Assembly: GCA_023480765.1 (NCBI GenBank)
Contig: JAMCWZ010000090.1
Location: 1 to 17,404, forward strand
Length of the DNA: 17,404 nucleotides
Reading direction: 5' to 3'
DNA from: Nitrospirota bacterium
GTDB lineage: Bacteria > Nitrospirota_A > Leptospirillia > Leptospirillales > Leptospirillaceae
Shown here piece after piece: positions 1-12,060 of the stretch (positions are counted from its first letter, which is position 1; each line of letters begins with the position of its first letter). Made by a program: the position numbers and the translations under genes. Below the pieces are notes generated by a model. The model had not been told where the DNA came from. It saw only the letters and a program-made list of their open reading frames with translations, and made no database searches.

Positions 1-509
1 GCAGGCAACCGGTCGGAGACTTCCGCATAACAGAGGATTCGGCGGGCGATCAGACCCGCCACCTGGGTCATCGATATTTCATGACCGTCGTCCGTCTGAA
101 GCAGAAGGGTGTTTCTCTCATTGTGTTCGGACGCTTTGTCCAAATCCGCGTTCACAAACTTTCCCGGAATGTAAGTCACTTTCCGGACAACAGACGTCAC
201 GGGGATCCTGTTGACGTGAACATCAAAAACATTCATGAAAATTGACACTTTCCAGCGCCCTGTGAGGGGATCTTTCTGTGCCTTGACAATTTTTCCGTCT
301 GCCGGAGAAACGATCAATCCTCGTCCGGCAGGGACTTGTCGATTCGGATTTCGGAAAAAATTCAGAACAAAAGCAGGCAACACACCCGCGATCAATCCCG
401 GCATTCCAAGAAAATACAGGGACAGAAAAAAAACCCCAAGGGCCAGTAAGACAAAAGGAAAACCTTCCCGAACAACAGGGGTCTTAAAGTGGTTCTCTGC
501 GATCCTCAT
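1..509 (-). CDS. psd: Phosphatidylserine decarboxylase proenzyme, 3' end outside the window
   Basis: Decarboxylates phosphatidylserine to phosphatidylethanolamine at the inner membrane. The 169 codons visible from an ATG at 507-509 show an N-terminal hydrophobic stretch (residues about 18-50), then FFRNPNR (51-57), VSPADGKI (67-74), the family hallmark FMNVFDVHVNRIP (91-103), ASEHNERN (126-133) and QVAGLIARR (149-157). These fit the short, single-anchor psd class. The C-terminal Gly-Ser self-cleavage site that makes the pyruvoyl cofactor would lie beyond base 1 and cannot be checked. The gene starts 12 bases after the ilvC stop, in the same frame as ilvC, with no clear Shine-Dalgarno sequence, so it is probably translated from the ilv transcript. 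The ATG is the first start codon after the ilvC stop. Identity is secure from the motifs; the operon link is inferred from spacing. Confidence 0.93.
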   Translation of the reverse strand, partial: MRIAENHFKTPVVREGFPFVLLALGVFFLSLYFLGMPGLIAGVLPAFVLNFFRNPNRQVPAGRGLIVSPADGKIVKAQKDPLTGRWKVSIFMNVFDVHVNRIPVTSVVRKVTYIPGKFVNADLDKASEHNERNTLLLQTDDGHEISMTQVAGLIARRILCYAEVSDRLP

Positions 510-521
510 CCCGGGCAGAGA

Positions 522-2161
<1,640 letters not shown>

Positions 2162-2175
2162 TTGGATCTCCGGGA

Positions 2176-3921
2176 TTATGCAGTCAGTATGGAATCTCTC
2201 TTTTTCGGATCGTCCTTTTCACCCGGAGATTCAAAAATCATTTCAATGTTGGAGCCACCTGCAGGTACCATGGGGAAAACGTTTTCTTCCGGATCAACCT
2301 GGAATTCCATCAAGACAGGTCCTCGCCGGGAGAACCCGTCCAGGATTACGTCTTCCACCTGTTCTGGACGGGTCGCCCGCATTCCGACCATCCCAAAGGC
2401 TTCCGCAAGCTTTACAAAATCCGGTGATTGTCCAATAAATGAGGATGAATAACGACTTCCGTAGAAAAATTCCTGCCACTGCCGGACCATACCCAGGTAT
2501 TGATTGTTCAGAATCACGATTTTTACGGGAAGATCCAGTGAGACGACAGTGGCCATTTCCTGAATATTCATCAGAAAACTGCCTTCTCCGGTAATCGCGA
2601 TGACTCTTTTCCCGGGGTGGGCTTTCTGAGCGCCGATCGCGGCAGGAAAACCGTAACCCATTGTTCCGAGACCACCGGAAGTCAGCCAGGTATTCGGTTT
2701 GATGAACTTGAAAAACTGGGCGGTCCACATCTGATGCTGTCCGACATCCGTGGAAATAATACAATCGCCTTGGGTGAACTGATAAATCTTTTCAATAACA
2801 TGCTGTGGTTTTATCACTTCTTTGTCGAGGGCATAAGAAAGGGGATGCTCTTTTTCCCACTCCGAGATCTGTTCGAGCCAAGGCTGGTAGTGCCGAAAAG
2901 CATCCTCTCCTCCCGAAATCTCCCTCAGTTCTTCAATCAGATCCTTGAGGATGACCCGGGCATCCCCCACGATCGGAACATCGACATGAAAGTTTTTTCG
3001 GATGGATGTCGGATCGATATCGATATGAATGACTTTCGAATGGGGAGAAAATTCTGCGATTTTTCCCGTCACACGATCATCGAAACGAACTCCGACAGCG
3101 ATCAGCACATCCGCGTCGTGAATGGCCATATTCGCGGCATATGTCCCGTGCATCCCCAGCATTCCCAAAAAACGCGGATGATTGCCTGGAATGGCTCCGA
3201 GACCCATGAGAGTGAGAGTCGTCGGAATATTTGTTAATGTCACAAGATCCAGAAGTTCTTTATGGGCCTCTGATGAAATAATCCCTCCTCCGGCGTAGAG
3301 AACCGGTTTTCGGGATTTCAGAATGGTCTGGGCGGCCTTGCGAATTTGCCAGCGGTTGCCTTGTATGGTCGGGTTATAGCTTCGAATGGAAACAGATTCC
3401 GGATAAACGAATTCCGCTTTTTCGAGAATGATATCTTTTGGAAAATCAATCAGAACCGGACCAGGACGACCCGATCTGGCAATATAAAAAGCTTCTTTGA
3501 TGATCCTTGGAAGATCGGAGATTTTCCGGACCAGAAAGTTATGCTTCGTGCAGGAACGGCTCATTCCGATGATATCTGCTTCCTGGAAGGCGTCATTCCC
3601 GATCATTTTGGTCGGTACCTGACCGGTGATGATGACCAGCGGGATAGAGTCCATGTTCGCATCTGCAATTCCTGTCAGCGTATTTGTCGCTCCGGGTCCG
3701 GAAGTGACAAGAACGACTCCCACCGCATTACTGGATCGGGCATATCCTTCGGCCGCGTGCACAGCTCCCTGTTCGTGCCGGGTCAGGACAACCTGGAGAG
3801 AAGGATCTTTGTACAAGGCATCGAAAATGGGAAGGACAACGCCTCCTGGATATCCGAAAATATGGGTGACTTTTTCTCTTTTCAGGGATTCAAGGAGCAT
3901 TTCCGCTCCGCTCATTTTCAT
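2176..3921 (-). CDS. ilvB: Acetolactate synthase large (catalytic) subunit
   Basis: Thiamine diphosphate enzyme that condenses pyruvate with pyruvate or 2-oxobutyrate, the first shared step of branched-chain amino acid synthesis. The length of 581 residues is usual. The TPP-activating glutamate is Glu50 (TRHEQGAVH). The N-terminal TPP domain also has SGPGATN (74-80), the central domain has GVRFDDRVTG (277-286), and the C-terminal TPP domain has GGLGTMGYGFPAAIG (416-430). The metal-binding motif reads GEGSFLMN (445-452) with Asn472 downstream. Most relatives have GDGS, so the expected Mg2+-ligand Asp is Glu here (codon GAA). ATG at 3919-3921 has AAGGAG seven bases upstream; a second in-frame ATG two codons later is less well placed. 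It is the first gene of the ilv operon, divergent from dnaA. Confidence 0.97.
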   Translation of the reverse strand: MKMSGAEMLLESLKREKVTHIFGYPGGVVLPIFDALYKDPSLQVVLTRHEQGAVHAAEGYARSSNAVGVVLVTSGPGATNTLTGIADANMDSIPLVIITGQVPTKMIGNDAFQEADIIGMSRSCTKHNFLVRKISDLPRIIKEAFYIARSGRPGPVLIDFPKDIILEKAEFVYPESVSIRSYNPTIQGNRWQIRKAAQTILKSRKPVLYAGGGIISSEAHKELLDLVTLTNIPTTLTLMGLGAIPGNHPRFLGMLGMHGTYAANMAIHDADVLIAVGVRFDDRVTGKIAEFSPHSKVIHIDIDPTSIRKNFHVDVPIVGDARVILKDLIEELREISGGEDAFRHYQPWLEQISEWEKEHPLSYALDKEVIKPQHVIEKIYQFTQGDCIISTDVGQHQMWTAQFFKFIKPNTWLTSGGLGTMGYGFPAAIGAQKAHPGKRVIAITGEGSFLMNIQEMATVVSLDLPVKIVILNNQYLGMVRQWQEFFYGSRYSSSFIGQSPDFVKLAEAFGMVGMRATRPEQVEDVILDGFSRRGPVLMEFQVDPEENVFPMVPAGGSNIEMIFESPGEKDDPKKRDSILTA

Positions 3922-4027
3922 GAAACTCTCCTTGAGGCGGTTTGATATCCCGGGTCGGGGGAGGGATATATCCTTAAAGATTCTCGTCTTATTGTGTCTG
4001 TCATACTGTTAGATGTCGTAAAGATTC

Positions 4028-4056
4028 ATTCTAGGATACGAGATAGGACGGGTCAA
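4028..4056 (-). promoter_or_regulatory. Sigma70-type promoter of the ilvB-ilvN-ilvC-psd operon
   Basis: Read on the minus strand, a -35 hexamer TTGACC (4051-4056) is separated by exactly 17 bases from a -10 hexamer TAGAAT (4028-4033). Five of six bases match consensus in each hexamer. Transcription would begin near 4021, giving a leader of about 100 bases before ilvB. I see no T-box and no leader peptide rich in Leu, Ile or Val codons in that leader. It contains a small palindrome, GGATATATCC, at about 3964-3973, of unknown meaning. Confidence 0.75.
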
Positions 4057-4158
4057 GTCTATTCCGGTCATTGTTTTTGTCCGGCCTTGGCAAGTCGGGT
4101 CTGTAGTATTTTTGTTCTTTGTAACGTAAGAAAAGTAACATAAGGGCAGTGGCGGATC

Positions 4159-4167
4159 TGTGGAAAA
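4159..4167 (-). promoter_or_regulatory. DnaA box
   Basis: The minus strand reads TTTTCCACA, which fits the relaxed DnaA-box consensus TTWTNCACA with no mismatch and differs from the strong E. coli box TTATCCACA by one base. It lies about 280 bases before the dnaA start, in a gene-free region, where such a site could serve initiation or dnaA autoregulation. Confidence 0.55.
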
Positions 4168-4321
4168 GAGAAACTTTTGGATGAGGATTGAACGGTTTGG
4201 AATGATGATCCGGTGGTGGAAAAACAGGGATATTCCGGTTGGTTGAATTGTCTATTGCCATTCTGGTACGATCGCTTCCATCGAATTCGAGCGGTCTTCA
4301 CAATCCGTTCACTCCGCTTCC

Positions 4322-4340
4322 ACAGGGTTGGTGACCCTGT
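4322..4340. repeat. Perfect inverted repeat upstream of dnaA (7-base arms)
   Basis: ACAGGGT (4322-4328) and ACCCTGT (4334-4340) are exact reverse complements separated by TGGTG. It could be an operator for a dimeric regulator or a hairpin in the dnaA leader. It is not followed by a T-run, so it is not a Rho-independent terminator. The binding protein is unknown. Confidence 0.6.
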
Positions 4341-4389
4341 TCCCGAATGTATCCAACTAGATTCCCCATATCTTAATGGAAAAATAGGA

Positions 4390-4407
4390 TTTCAACAGGT
4401 GTTGAAA
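4390..4407. repeat. Perfect inverted repeat just upstream of dnaA (8-base arms)
   Basis: TTTCAACA (4390-4397) and TGTTGAAA (4400-4407) are exact reverse complements with a two-base spacer, ending 40 bases before the dnaA ATG. The tight spacing suits a protein-binding palindrome more than an RNA hairpin. Its right arm overlaps a one-mismatch DnaA box (TTTTCAACA on the minus strand), so DnaA autoregulation is one possibility. Confidence 0.6.
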
Positions 4408-4447
4408 AAGTGTTGGGACAATCTTGGGTAGAGGTACGGACGAAAAC

Positions 4448-5845
4448 ATGAGTCAGTCTCTTTGGAATCGGGTTCTGGAGAGATTTTGCGAGTTCGGATC
4501 AGAGCCGGGGGCCCTTGAACGGGATGGTATTCTGGATCTGCTCAAGGGCGCTGTCCTTGAAGGGGGAAAAGACGGATATTCCGTGCTTGTGGGCAGTTCC
4601 TTCATTCAGCGTCTTGTCCAGAACCGTTATTACAAGGATCTCCTGACAGCTTTTCGGGAGGTGACCCAGAATCCGGAGATTTCTTTCGATGTCCTGGTTC
4701 AGCCGGAAAATGTTCCCCGCAAAAAAAGGAAAGTCGTCCGAAATTCCGGTCCGGAAGGGGGGCTTTCGCCGGGAAAACCGGTTCCGCTTCCCCTGGGAGA
4801 AGACCGCTCTCCCTCCTGGAACAGCAACCTGAATCCCCGCTATTTTTTTGAAAATTATGTCGTCGGGGTCTGTAACCAGTTTGCTCATGCAGCCGCTTTT
4901 GCGATCGCGAACAATCCTTCGAAAGCCTACAACCCTTTTTATCTTTTCGGTTCTGTCGGATTAGGAAAAACGCATCTGGTTTCAGCCATCGGAAACTGCA
5001 TGATCGCTCTTTATCCTTCCCTCAAGGTTCTTTACATCACAACGGAATCTTTCCTGAATGAAATGGTGAGTGCGATAAAGTTCAATAAAATGAACGAATT
5101 TCGGGAAAGATACCGGAAAATAGACGTTTTGATCATGGATGATGTTCAATTTTTGTCCGGCAAGGAAAGAACACAGGAAGAACTTTTCTATACATTCAAT
5201 GCATTATATGAAAACGGAAAACAGATCATCCTCTCCAGTGATTGCATGCCGAATGACATCCCGACACTGGAAGGGAGATTGAAGTCCCGTTTTGGCTGGG
5301 GGTTGATCGCAGACATCCAGATTCCCGATTTTGAAACAAAAGTCGAGATTCTGAAGGGAAAAATGGCACAGGAAAAAGTGGATTTGCCAATGGACGTGGT
5401 CTATTTTCTGGCCAATTCCATCAAATCCAATATCCGCGAACTTGAAGGCGCCATGATACGGCTGGGGGCTTATGGAAACCTGATGGGAAAACCCATCACG
5501 ATCGAGGTGGCAAGAAATCTGTTATCCGATCTGATGCCTCTGTCCCGGGAATCGATTTCTGTCGACCGCATTCTTCAGGAAGTCGCAGACTATTTTAAGG
5601 TTCTCCCCAAGGAAATCCGGTCGAAAAAACGGCATAAAACTCTGGTGACAGCCAGACATGTAGCGGTGTACCTTATTCGCGAACTGACGCAGAAATCCTA
5701 TCCGGAAATTGGTCGCGAACTCGGAGGCCGGGATCACTCGACCGCGATCTATTCTTTTAAAATGGTGGAGGAAAAACTGGAATCTGATCCAGCGCTGACC
5801 TCCGACATTGTTTATCTCAAAAAAAAGCTCGAACAGCAGGGCTAG
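4448..5845 (+). CDS. dnaA: Chromosomal replication initiator protein DnaA
   Basis: AAA+ ATPase that binds DnaA boxes at the origin, melts it and helps load the replicative helicase. From the ATG at 4448 it has 465 residues, usual for the family. Domain I (about 1-85) starts SQSLW, like other DnaA proteins, and is followed by a short basic linker. The AAA+ domain has Walker A FGSVGLGKTH (167-176), Walker B VLIMDDVQFL (227-236) and the sensor-II region IRELEGA (about 330-336). Domain IV carries the DNA-binding signature around GGRDHST (426-432) in a helix-turn-helix. An in-frame TTG at 4424 would add eight residues and has GGGA nearby; I prefer ATG because the N-terminus then matches the family. 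The ribosome site for the ATG is weak (GAGG about 13 bases upstream), so the start is less certain than the gene. dnaN follows after 18 bases. Confidence 0.97.
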   Translation: MSQSLWNRVLERFCEFGSEPGALERDGILDLLKGAVLEGGKDGYSVLVGSSFIQRLVQNRYYKDLLTAFREVTQNPEISFDVLVQPENVPRKKRKVVRNSGPEGGLSPGKPVPLPLGEDRSPSWNSNLNPRYFFENYVVGVCNQFAHAAAFAIANNPSKAYNPFYLFGSVGLGKTHLVSAIGNCMIALYPSLKVLYITTESFLNEMVSAIKFNKMNEFRERYRKIDVLIMDDVQFLSGKERTQEELFYTFNALYENGKQIILSSDCMPNDIPTLEGRLKSRFGWGLIADIQIPDFETKVEILKGKMAQEKVDLPMDVVYFLANSIKSNIRELEGAMIRLGAYGNLMGKPITIEVARNLLSDLMPLSRESISVDRILQEVADYFKVLPKEIRSKKRHKTLVTARHVAVYLIRELTQKSYPEIGRELGGRDHSTAIYSFKMVEEKLESDPALTSDIVYLKKKLEQQG

Positions 5846-5850
5846 GAAGC

Positions 5851-5858
5851 GAAGGAGG
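5851..5858 (+). promoter_or_regulatory. Strong ribosome binding site of dnaN
   Basis: GAAGGAGG lies five bases before the dnaN ATG at 5864, an almost complete Shine-Dalgarno match in the short gap after dnaA. It fixes the dnaN start and would give far stronger initiation than the weak site of dnaA, which fits the need for more clamp than initiator. Confidence 0.8.
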
Positions 5859-5863
5859 TTCGT

Positions 5864-7027
5864 ATGGAGATCACTGTCGACCAGGAAGCTTTTCTGGACG
5901 GACTGCAGAGAGTTGCCCTGCTGGCTGAACGGAAAAACCTGGTTCAGATCGGTTCTTTCATCCTGATTGAGGCTCGGGACCAGAAGGCTATTCTTTTTGC
6001 GACGGACAACCAGACAGGAGGAAGGTTCGAAGTTCCATGCGAAGTGCGGACTCCCGGGAAAACCACGGTGGCAGGAAAAAAACTTCATCAGCTGTTTCGG
6101 GAACTCCCCTCCGGAAAAGTCTCCCTGACAAGACTTGAGAACGGTTCGACCCGAATCGAGCGGGAACGGCTGATGTACGACCTGAAAGGGATTGATCCGG
6201 AAGAGTACGTCGGTTTTCCGGAGATCAAGGCGGATTATTCCTTCCTGGTGTCTCTGGAACAGATTGCGGGATTGATCCGGAAAACGTTGCCCTTTGTTCT
6301 GGATGACGAATCGAAGCCGATGAACGGAGTGCTTTTCCACAGGGTCCGCGAAGGCTCGACGGTGAGGTTGAATATTGTCGGCACAGACGGACACCGGCTT
6401 CATCATGGAACGGTGCTCCTCGGGGAAGATGCCGGCTATGATCTGGCCGGCCAGACAGAAAGCCGTTTTATTCTTCGGAAAAAGACCCTCCAGGATCTTC
6501 TGCATGTTCTGGATCTCGATCTTAAAAGCGGCTCTGTTTCCGTGGAAGTCGTTGTCAACCCGAAGTACGCGACGTTCCGGTGGGGAGGGTTTTATTACTA
6601 TACGAGGCTTTTGGGAACGCCGTTTCCAAATTATCGCGATGCCTTTCCCTCCCAATTCAATCTCGGAATTGAATGCTCGCGGTCGCTGCTTGAATCCTCC
6701 ATCCGCCGGATGTCCCTGGTTTCGGACAAGAAAGCAGAAATTGTTTTCTCCTGGGATGCCCGTTCCCTGACCCTTTCCACCCGAAACGAAGAGATCGGAG
6801 AATCAACGGAAACGTTGCCGGTGTTTTTAAAAGGTTCTCCCGGAAGCCTTGTTTTCAACACGGACCAAATTCGGACCCTTCTCCAGGTTTGCCAGGGAGA
6901 AACGATGCGTATGGACGCCGTGATGGATCCGGACCCGGCAAAGAGCTCCAGTATGCCTTCCATCTGGTCGTGTGCAGAGGAGCCCGATTCCCGATATGTT
7001 ATTATGCCTCTCGAAGCTGCCGACTGA
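5864..7027 (+). CDS. dnaN: DNA polymerase III beta subunit (sliding clamp)
   Basis: Forms the dimeric ring that tethers DNA polymerase III to DNA. At 387 residues it is slightly longer than the E. coli clamp (366). Three clamp domains can be followed, with TDGHRL at 174-179, FPNY (254-257, usual form FPDY) and the conserved C-terminal YVIMPL (378-383), which forms part of the pocket where clamp-binding peptides dock. A four-residue tail (EAAD) follows. The ATG is fixed by an excellent Shine-Dalgarno sequence. It starts 18 bases after dnaA and is followed by 70 bases without a gene and then gyrB. The sequence is divergent between the motifs but intact. The clamp assignment is secure from these motifs and from its place after dnaA. 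Confidence 0.96.
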   Translation: MEITVDQEAFLDGLQRVALLAERKNLVQIGSFILIEARDQKAILFATDNQTGGRFEVPCEVRTPGKTTVAGKKLHQLFRELPSGKVSLTRLENGSTRIERERLMYDLKGIDPEEYVGFPEIKADYSFLVSLEQIAGLIRKTLPFVLDDESKPMNGVLFHRVREGSTVRLNIVGTDGHRLHHGTVLLGEDAGYDLAGQTESRFILRKKTLQDLLHVLDLDLKSGSVSVEVVVNPKYATFRWGGFYYYTRLLGTPFPNYRDAFPSQFNLGIECSRSLLESSIRRMSLVSDKKAEIVFSWDARSLTLSTRNEEIGESTETLPVFLKGSPGSLVFNTDQIRTLLQVCQGETMRMDAVMDPDPAKSSSMPSIWSCAEEPDSRYVIMPLEAAD

Positions 7028-7037
7028 GAATCGATAA

Positions 7038-9554
<2,517 letters not shown>

Positions 9555-9609
9555 TTTTTTGGAAGAGTGGCTCATTCAGGACTGAAATCTCTGTAAAAGG
9601 GAGGGTGTT

Positions 9610-12060
9610 TTGCCGCTGATACCGTTTGAGACGGTCGTTCCCATTGATGATGAGATGAAGACCGCCTATCTCAATTATTCGATGAGCGTCATTGTCGGTC
9701 GGGCTCTTCCGGACGTCCGTGACGGGCTCAAGCCTGTGCAGAGACGTGTTTTGTTCGCAATGCAGGAGATGGGAGTGCGCTCGGGGGGACCTTACCGCAA
9801 ATCCGCACGTATTGTGGGAGACGTGATCGGTAAATATCACCCTCACGGCGATGTGGCGGTTTATGACACCGCCGTCCGTCTGGTGCAGCCCTTTACTCTT
9901 CGTTATCCCCTGATCGACGGACAGGGCAATTTCGGATCGGTTGACGGGGATGCCCCGGCCGCCATGAGATATACCGAAATTCGTCTGGAAGCGCTATCGG
10001 AAGAAATGATGGCGGAGCTGGAAGAGGAAACCGTCGAGTTTGCTCCGAATTACGATGAATCCCTTCAGGAACCGCGTGTTCTTCCCGCACGCCTTCCGCT
10101 TCTTCTTCTGAACGGATCCGCGGGTATTGCTGTGGGAATGGCGACAAACATCCCTCCCCACAACATCACGGAAATTATTGACGGTCTTCTGGCACTGATC
10201 GATAACCCCGACCTGTCCGTCGACGATCTTCTCGCCATCGTTCATGGCCCGGATTTCCCGACCGGTGGTCTTATCATGGGGCGGTCCGGGATTGAATCGG
10301 CCCTTCGAACCGGGCGAGGGTCGATCGTCATGCGTGGTGTCGCGGAGATTGAAGAAAGCACCAGGGCGGACCGGATGGCGATCATCATCCGGGAAATTCC
10401 CTACCAGGTGAATAAGGCGAGACTGATTGAACGTATCGCGGAGCTGGTCCGCGAAGGGGCTCTGGAGGGAATCGCCGATATTCGGGATGAGTCCGACAGG
10501 GACGGGATGCGGGTCGTGATCGATCTGAAGCGGGACGCCAATCCACCGGTTGTCCTGAATCGACTGTATGCCCAGACGCCGCTTCAGACGTCTTTCGGAT
10601 ACAACTTTGTGGCGCTGGTCAACCAGCGGCCCATGATTCTCTCCCTGCGCGAAGCCCTCGCTCATTTTTTGTCGTTCCGGCAGGATGTCGTCACCCGCCG
10701 GACACTGTTTCGTCTCCGCAAGGCCCGGGAACGGTTCCACATCCTCGAAGGACTCAAGAGAGCGATAGACCTGATGGATCAGATCATCGCCCTGATCCGG
10801 TCTTCGGCGTCTCCCGATGCGGCACGGACAGGACTTGTCGAACAGTTCGCCTTTTCGGAGATCCAGGCAAGGGCGATCCTGGACATGCGTCTTCAGCGTC
10901 TGACCGCCCTTGAACGGGACAAGATCGATGCCGAATACGAAGAAGTCCGTCTGCTCATTCGGGGGCTCGAGGACATTCTGGGGTCCCGGTCGAGGCTGAT
11001 GGCCGTCATCCGGGAAGAGTTCACGGCTCTTCGGGAAAACTACGGCGATGCCAGAAGAACCCGGATCGTGCCGGAGGACGGAGAGATCTCGATCGAATCC
11101 ATGATCCCCAATGATCCCTGTTACATCACCTTGACCTACCAGGGATATATCAAAAGGGTTTCCCACGATGCCTATCCCACCCAGCGCCGGGGAGGAAAGG
11201 GCCGAAGCGGAGTCGCTCTCAAGGAAGACGATGCCGTGATCATTACCCTGACGCCAACGGCCCACGAAACAATCCTGTTTTTTACCGATATCGGCAAGGT
11301 CTATCGGGTCAAGGCCCATGAGATCCCCGAAGTTCAGAGAACCGCGCGGGGAAAGCCAGTCCGGGGATTTCTCCCCCTGGCTCCGGAAGAAAAGGTCACG
11401 CGTATGTTGAATGTCGCCTCTTTTGAGGGAGACAGGAGTCTTGTCTTCGTGACTGTGAACGGGATTATCAAACGGACCGCTCTTTCGGCCTACTCCTCCA
11501 TCCGCCAGTCCGGGATCATCGCCCTGACATTGCGGGAAGGCGACCGGCTCGCCCAGGTTCTTGTTGCGGATGCGGACAGCCATGTTCTGGTCGCGACCCG
11601 TCGCGGAATGGCGATTCTGTTTCCCATCCATGAGGTCACCGAGCAAGGCCGCACGGCCAGTGGTGTTCGGGCGATCCGTCTTCGGGAGGATGACCGGGTG
11701 GCTGATGCGGAAATTGTGACGGAAACGGATCCTGTCGCTGTTGTGACAGAAAAGGGGTATGGAAAGCGTCTGGACGTTGCGAAGTTTCGTCATCAGCACC
11801 GCGGAGGTATGGGGCTCAAGATTTCCAGGGGGGCCGAAAAAATCGGTGCGGTTGTCTCCCTAGTGAAGGCGGGCGACACGGATGACCTGACAATCATTAC
11901 CTCGAAGGGGGTGACAAATCGGGTCCAGGCCAACGAACTTCGGACAATGGGGCGCAGCGCCCAGGGCGTCATCGTCATGCGACTGGCCGACGATGACACC
12001 ATTGTTTCCGCCGTTGTCAGCCCTCCCCGGGACGTGGAAGGTGAGCAAGAGAGCGGGTAG
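9610..12060 (+). CDS. gyrA: DNA gyrase subunit A
   Basis: DNA-cleaving and DNA-wrapping subunit of gyrase. The length is 816 residues. The active-site tyrosine is Tyr121 in AAMRYTEIR. The quinolone-determining loop reads HPHGDVAVYD (77-86), with Val82 where E. coli has Ser83, while the acidic residue (Asp86, E. coli Asp87) is kept. The C-terminal beta-pinwheel carries a perfect GyrA box QRRGGKG (525-531), which separates GyrA from ParC. The start is TTG at 9610 with GGAGG five bases upstream; it gives the expected N-terminus before the motif DEMKTAYLNYSMSVI. It lies 55 bases after gyrB, with no promoter that I can support in the gap, so gyrB and gyrA are probably co-transcribed. Its last 20 bases overlap the next gene. 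Confidence 0.97.
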   Translation: MPLIPFETVVPIDDEMKTAYLNYSMSVIVGRALPDVRDGLKPVQRRVLFAMQEMGVRSGGPYRKSARIVGDVIGKYHPHGDVAVYDTAVRLVQPFTLRYPLIDGQGNFGSVDGDAPAAMRYTEIRLEALSEEMMAELEEETVEFAPNYDESLQEPRVLPARLPLLLLNGSAGIAVGMATNIPPHNITEIIDGLLALIDNPDLSVDDLLAIVHGPDFPTGGLIMGRSGIESALRTGRGSIVMRGVAEIEESTRADRMAIIIREIPYQVNKARLIERIAELVREGALEGIADIRDESDRDGMRVVIDLKRDANPPVVLNRLYAQTPLQTSFGYNFVALVNQRPMILSLREALAHFLSFRQDVVTRRTLFRLRKARERFHILEGLKRAIDLMDQIIALIRSSASPDAARTGLVEQFAFSEIQARAILDMRLQRLTALERDKIDAEYEEVRLLIRGLEDILGSRSRLMAVIREEFTALRENYGDARRTRIVPEDGEISIESMIPNDPCYITLTYQGYIKRVSHDAYPTQRRGGKGRSGVALKEDDAVIITLTPTAHETILFFTDIGKVYRVKAHEIPEVQRTARGKPVRGFLPLAPEEKVTRMLNVASFEGDRSLVFVTVNGIIKRTALSAYSSIRQSGIIALTLREGDRLAQVLVADADSHVLVATRRGMAILFPIHEVTEQGRTASGVRAIRLREDDRVADAEIVTETDPVAVVTEKGYGKRLDVAKFRHQHRGGMGLKISRGAEKIGAVVSLVKAGDTDDLTIITSKGVTNRVQANELRTMGRSAQGVIVMRLADDDTIVSAVVSPPRDVEGEQESG

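Larger units (their letters stand above)
3922..4447. other. Intergenic region between ilvB and dnaA, candidate oriC
   Basis: This 526-base stretch has no convincing gene. It lies between the leftward ilv operon and the rightward dnaA-dnaN-gyrB-gyrA cluster, the usual place for a bacterial origin. One full match to the relaxed DnaA-box consensus TTWTNCACA is present (4159-4167, minus strand). Single-mismatch versions occur at 4215-4223 (TTTTCCACC, minus) and 4400-4408 (TTTTCAACA, minus), and two-mismatch versions at 4294-4302 and 4316-4324 (plus). A moderately AT-rich stretch lies at about 4100-4145. Two perfect inverted repeats are listed separately. The box cluster is sparse compared with well-studied origins, so the origin could lie elsewhere, for example beside another gene. 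The assignment is an inference from context. Confidence 0.45.

Noticed and set aside
3921..4005. 28-codon frame in the ilvB leader (ATG near 4003 on the minus strand) whose TGA overlaps the ilvB ATG
   Set aside because: It has no ribosome site and no run of Leu, Ile or Val codons, so it is not a convincing attenuator peptide.
4031..4301. Short minus-strand frames (76 and 77 codons) in the ilvB-dnaA gap
   Set aside because: No family features and no ribosome site, and they overlap each other in different frames in a region with promoter and origin-like signals.
9994..11799. Open frame of 601 codons on the minus strand opposite gyrA
   Set aside because: It lies wholly opposite gyrA, has no recognisable domain or ribosome site, and reads as a low-complexity mirror of the real frame. 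Long antisense frames also occur opposite pepA (14663-16096), gyrB (8442-9575) and across the lipoprotein-queE region (12017-13504), as expected for this codon usage.
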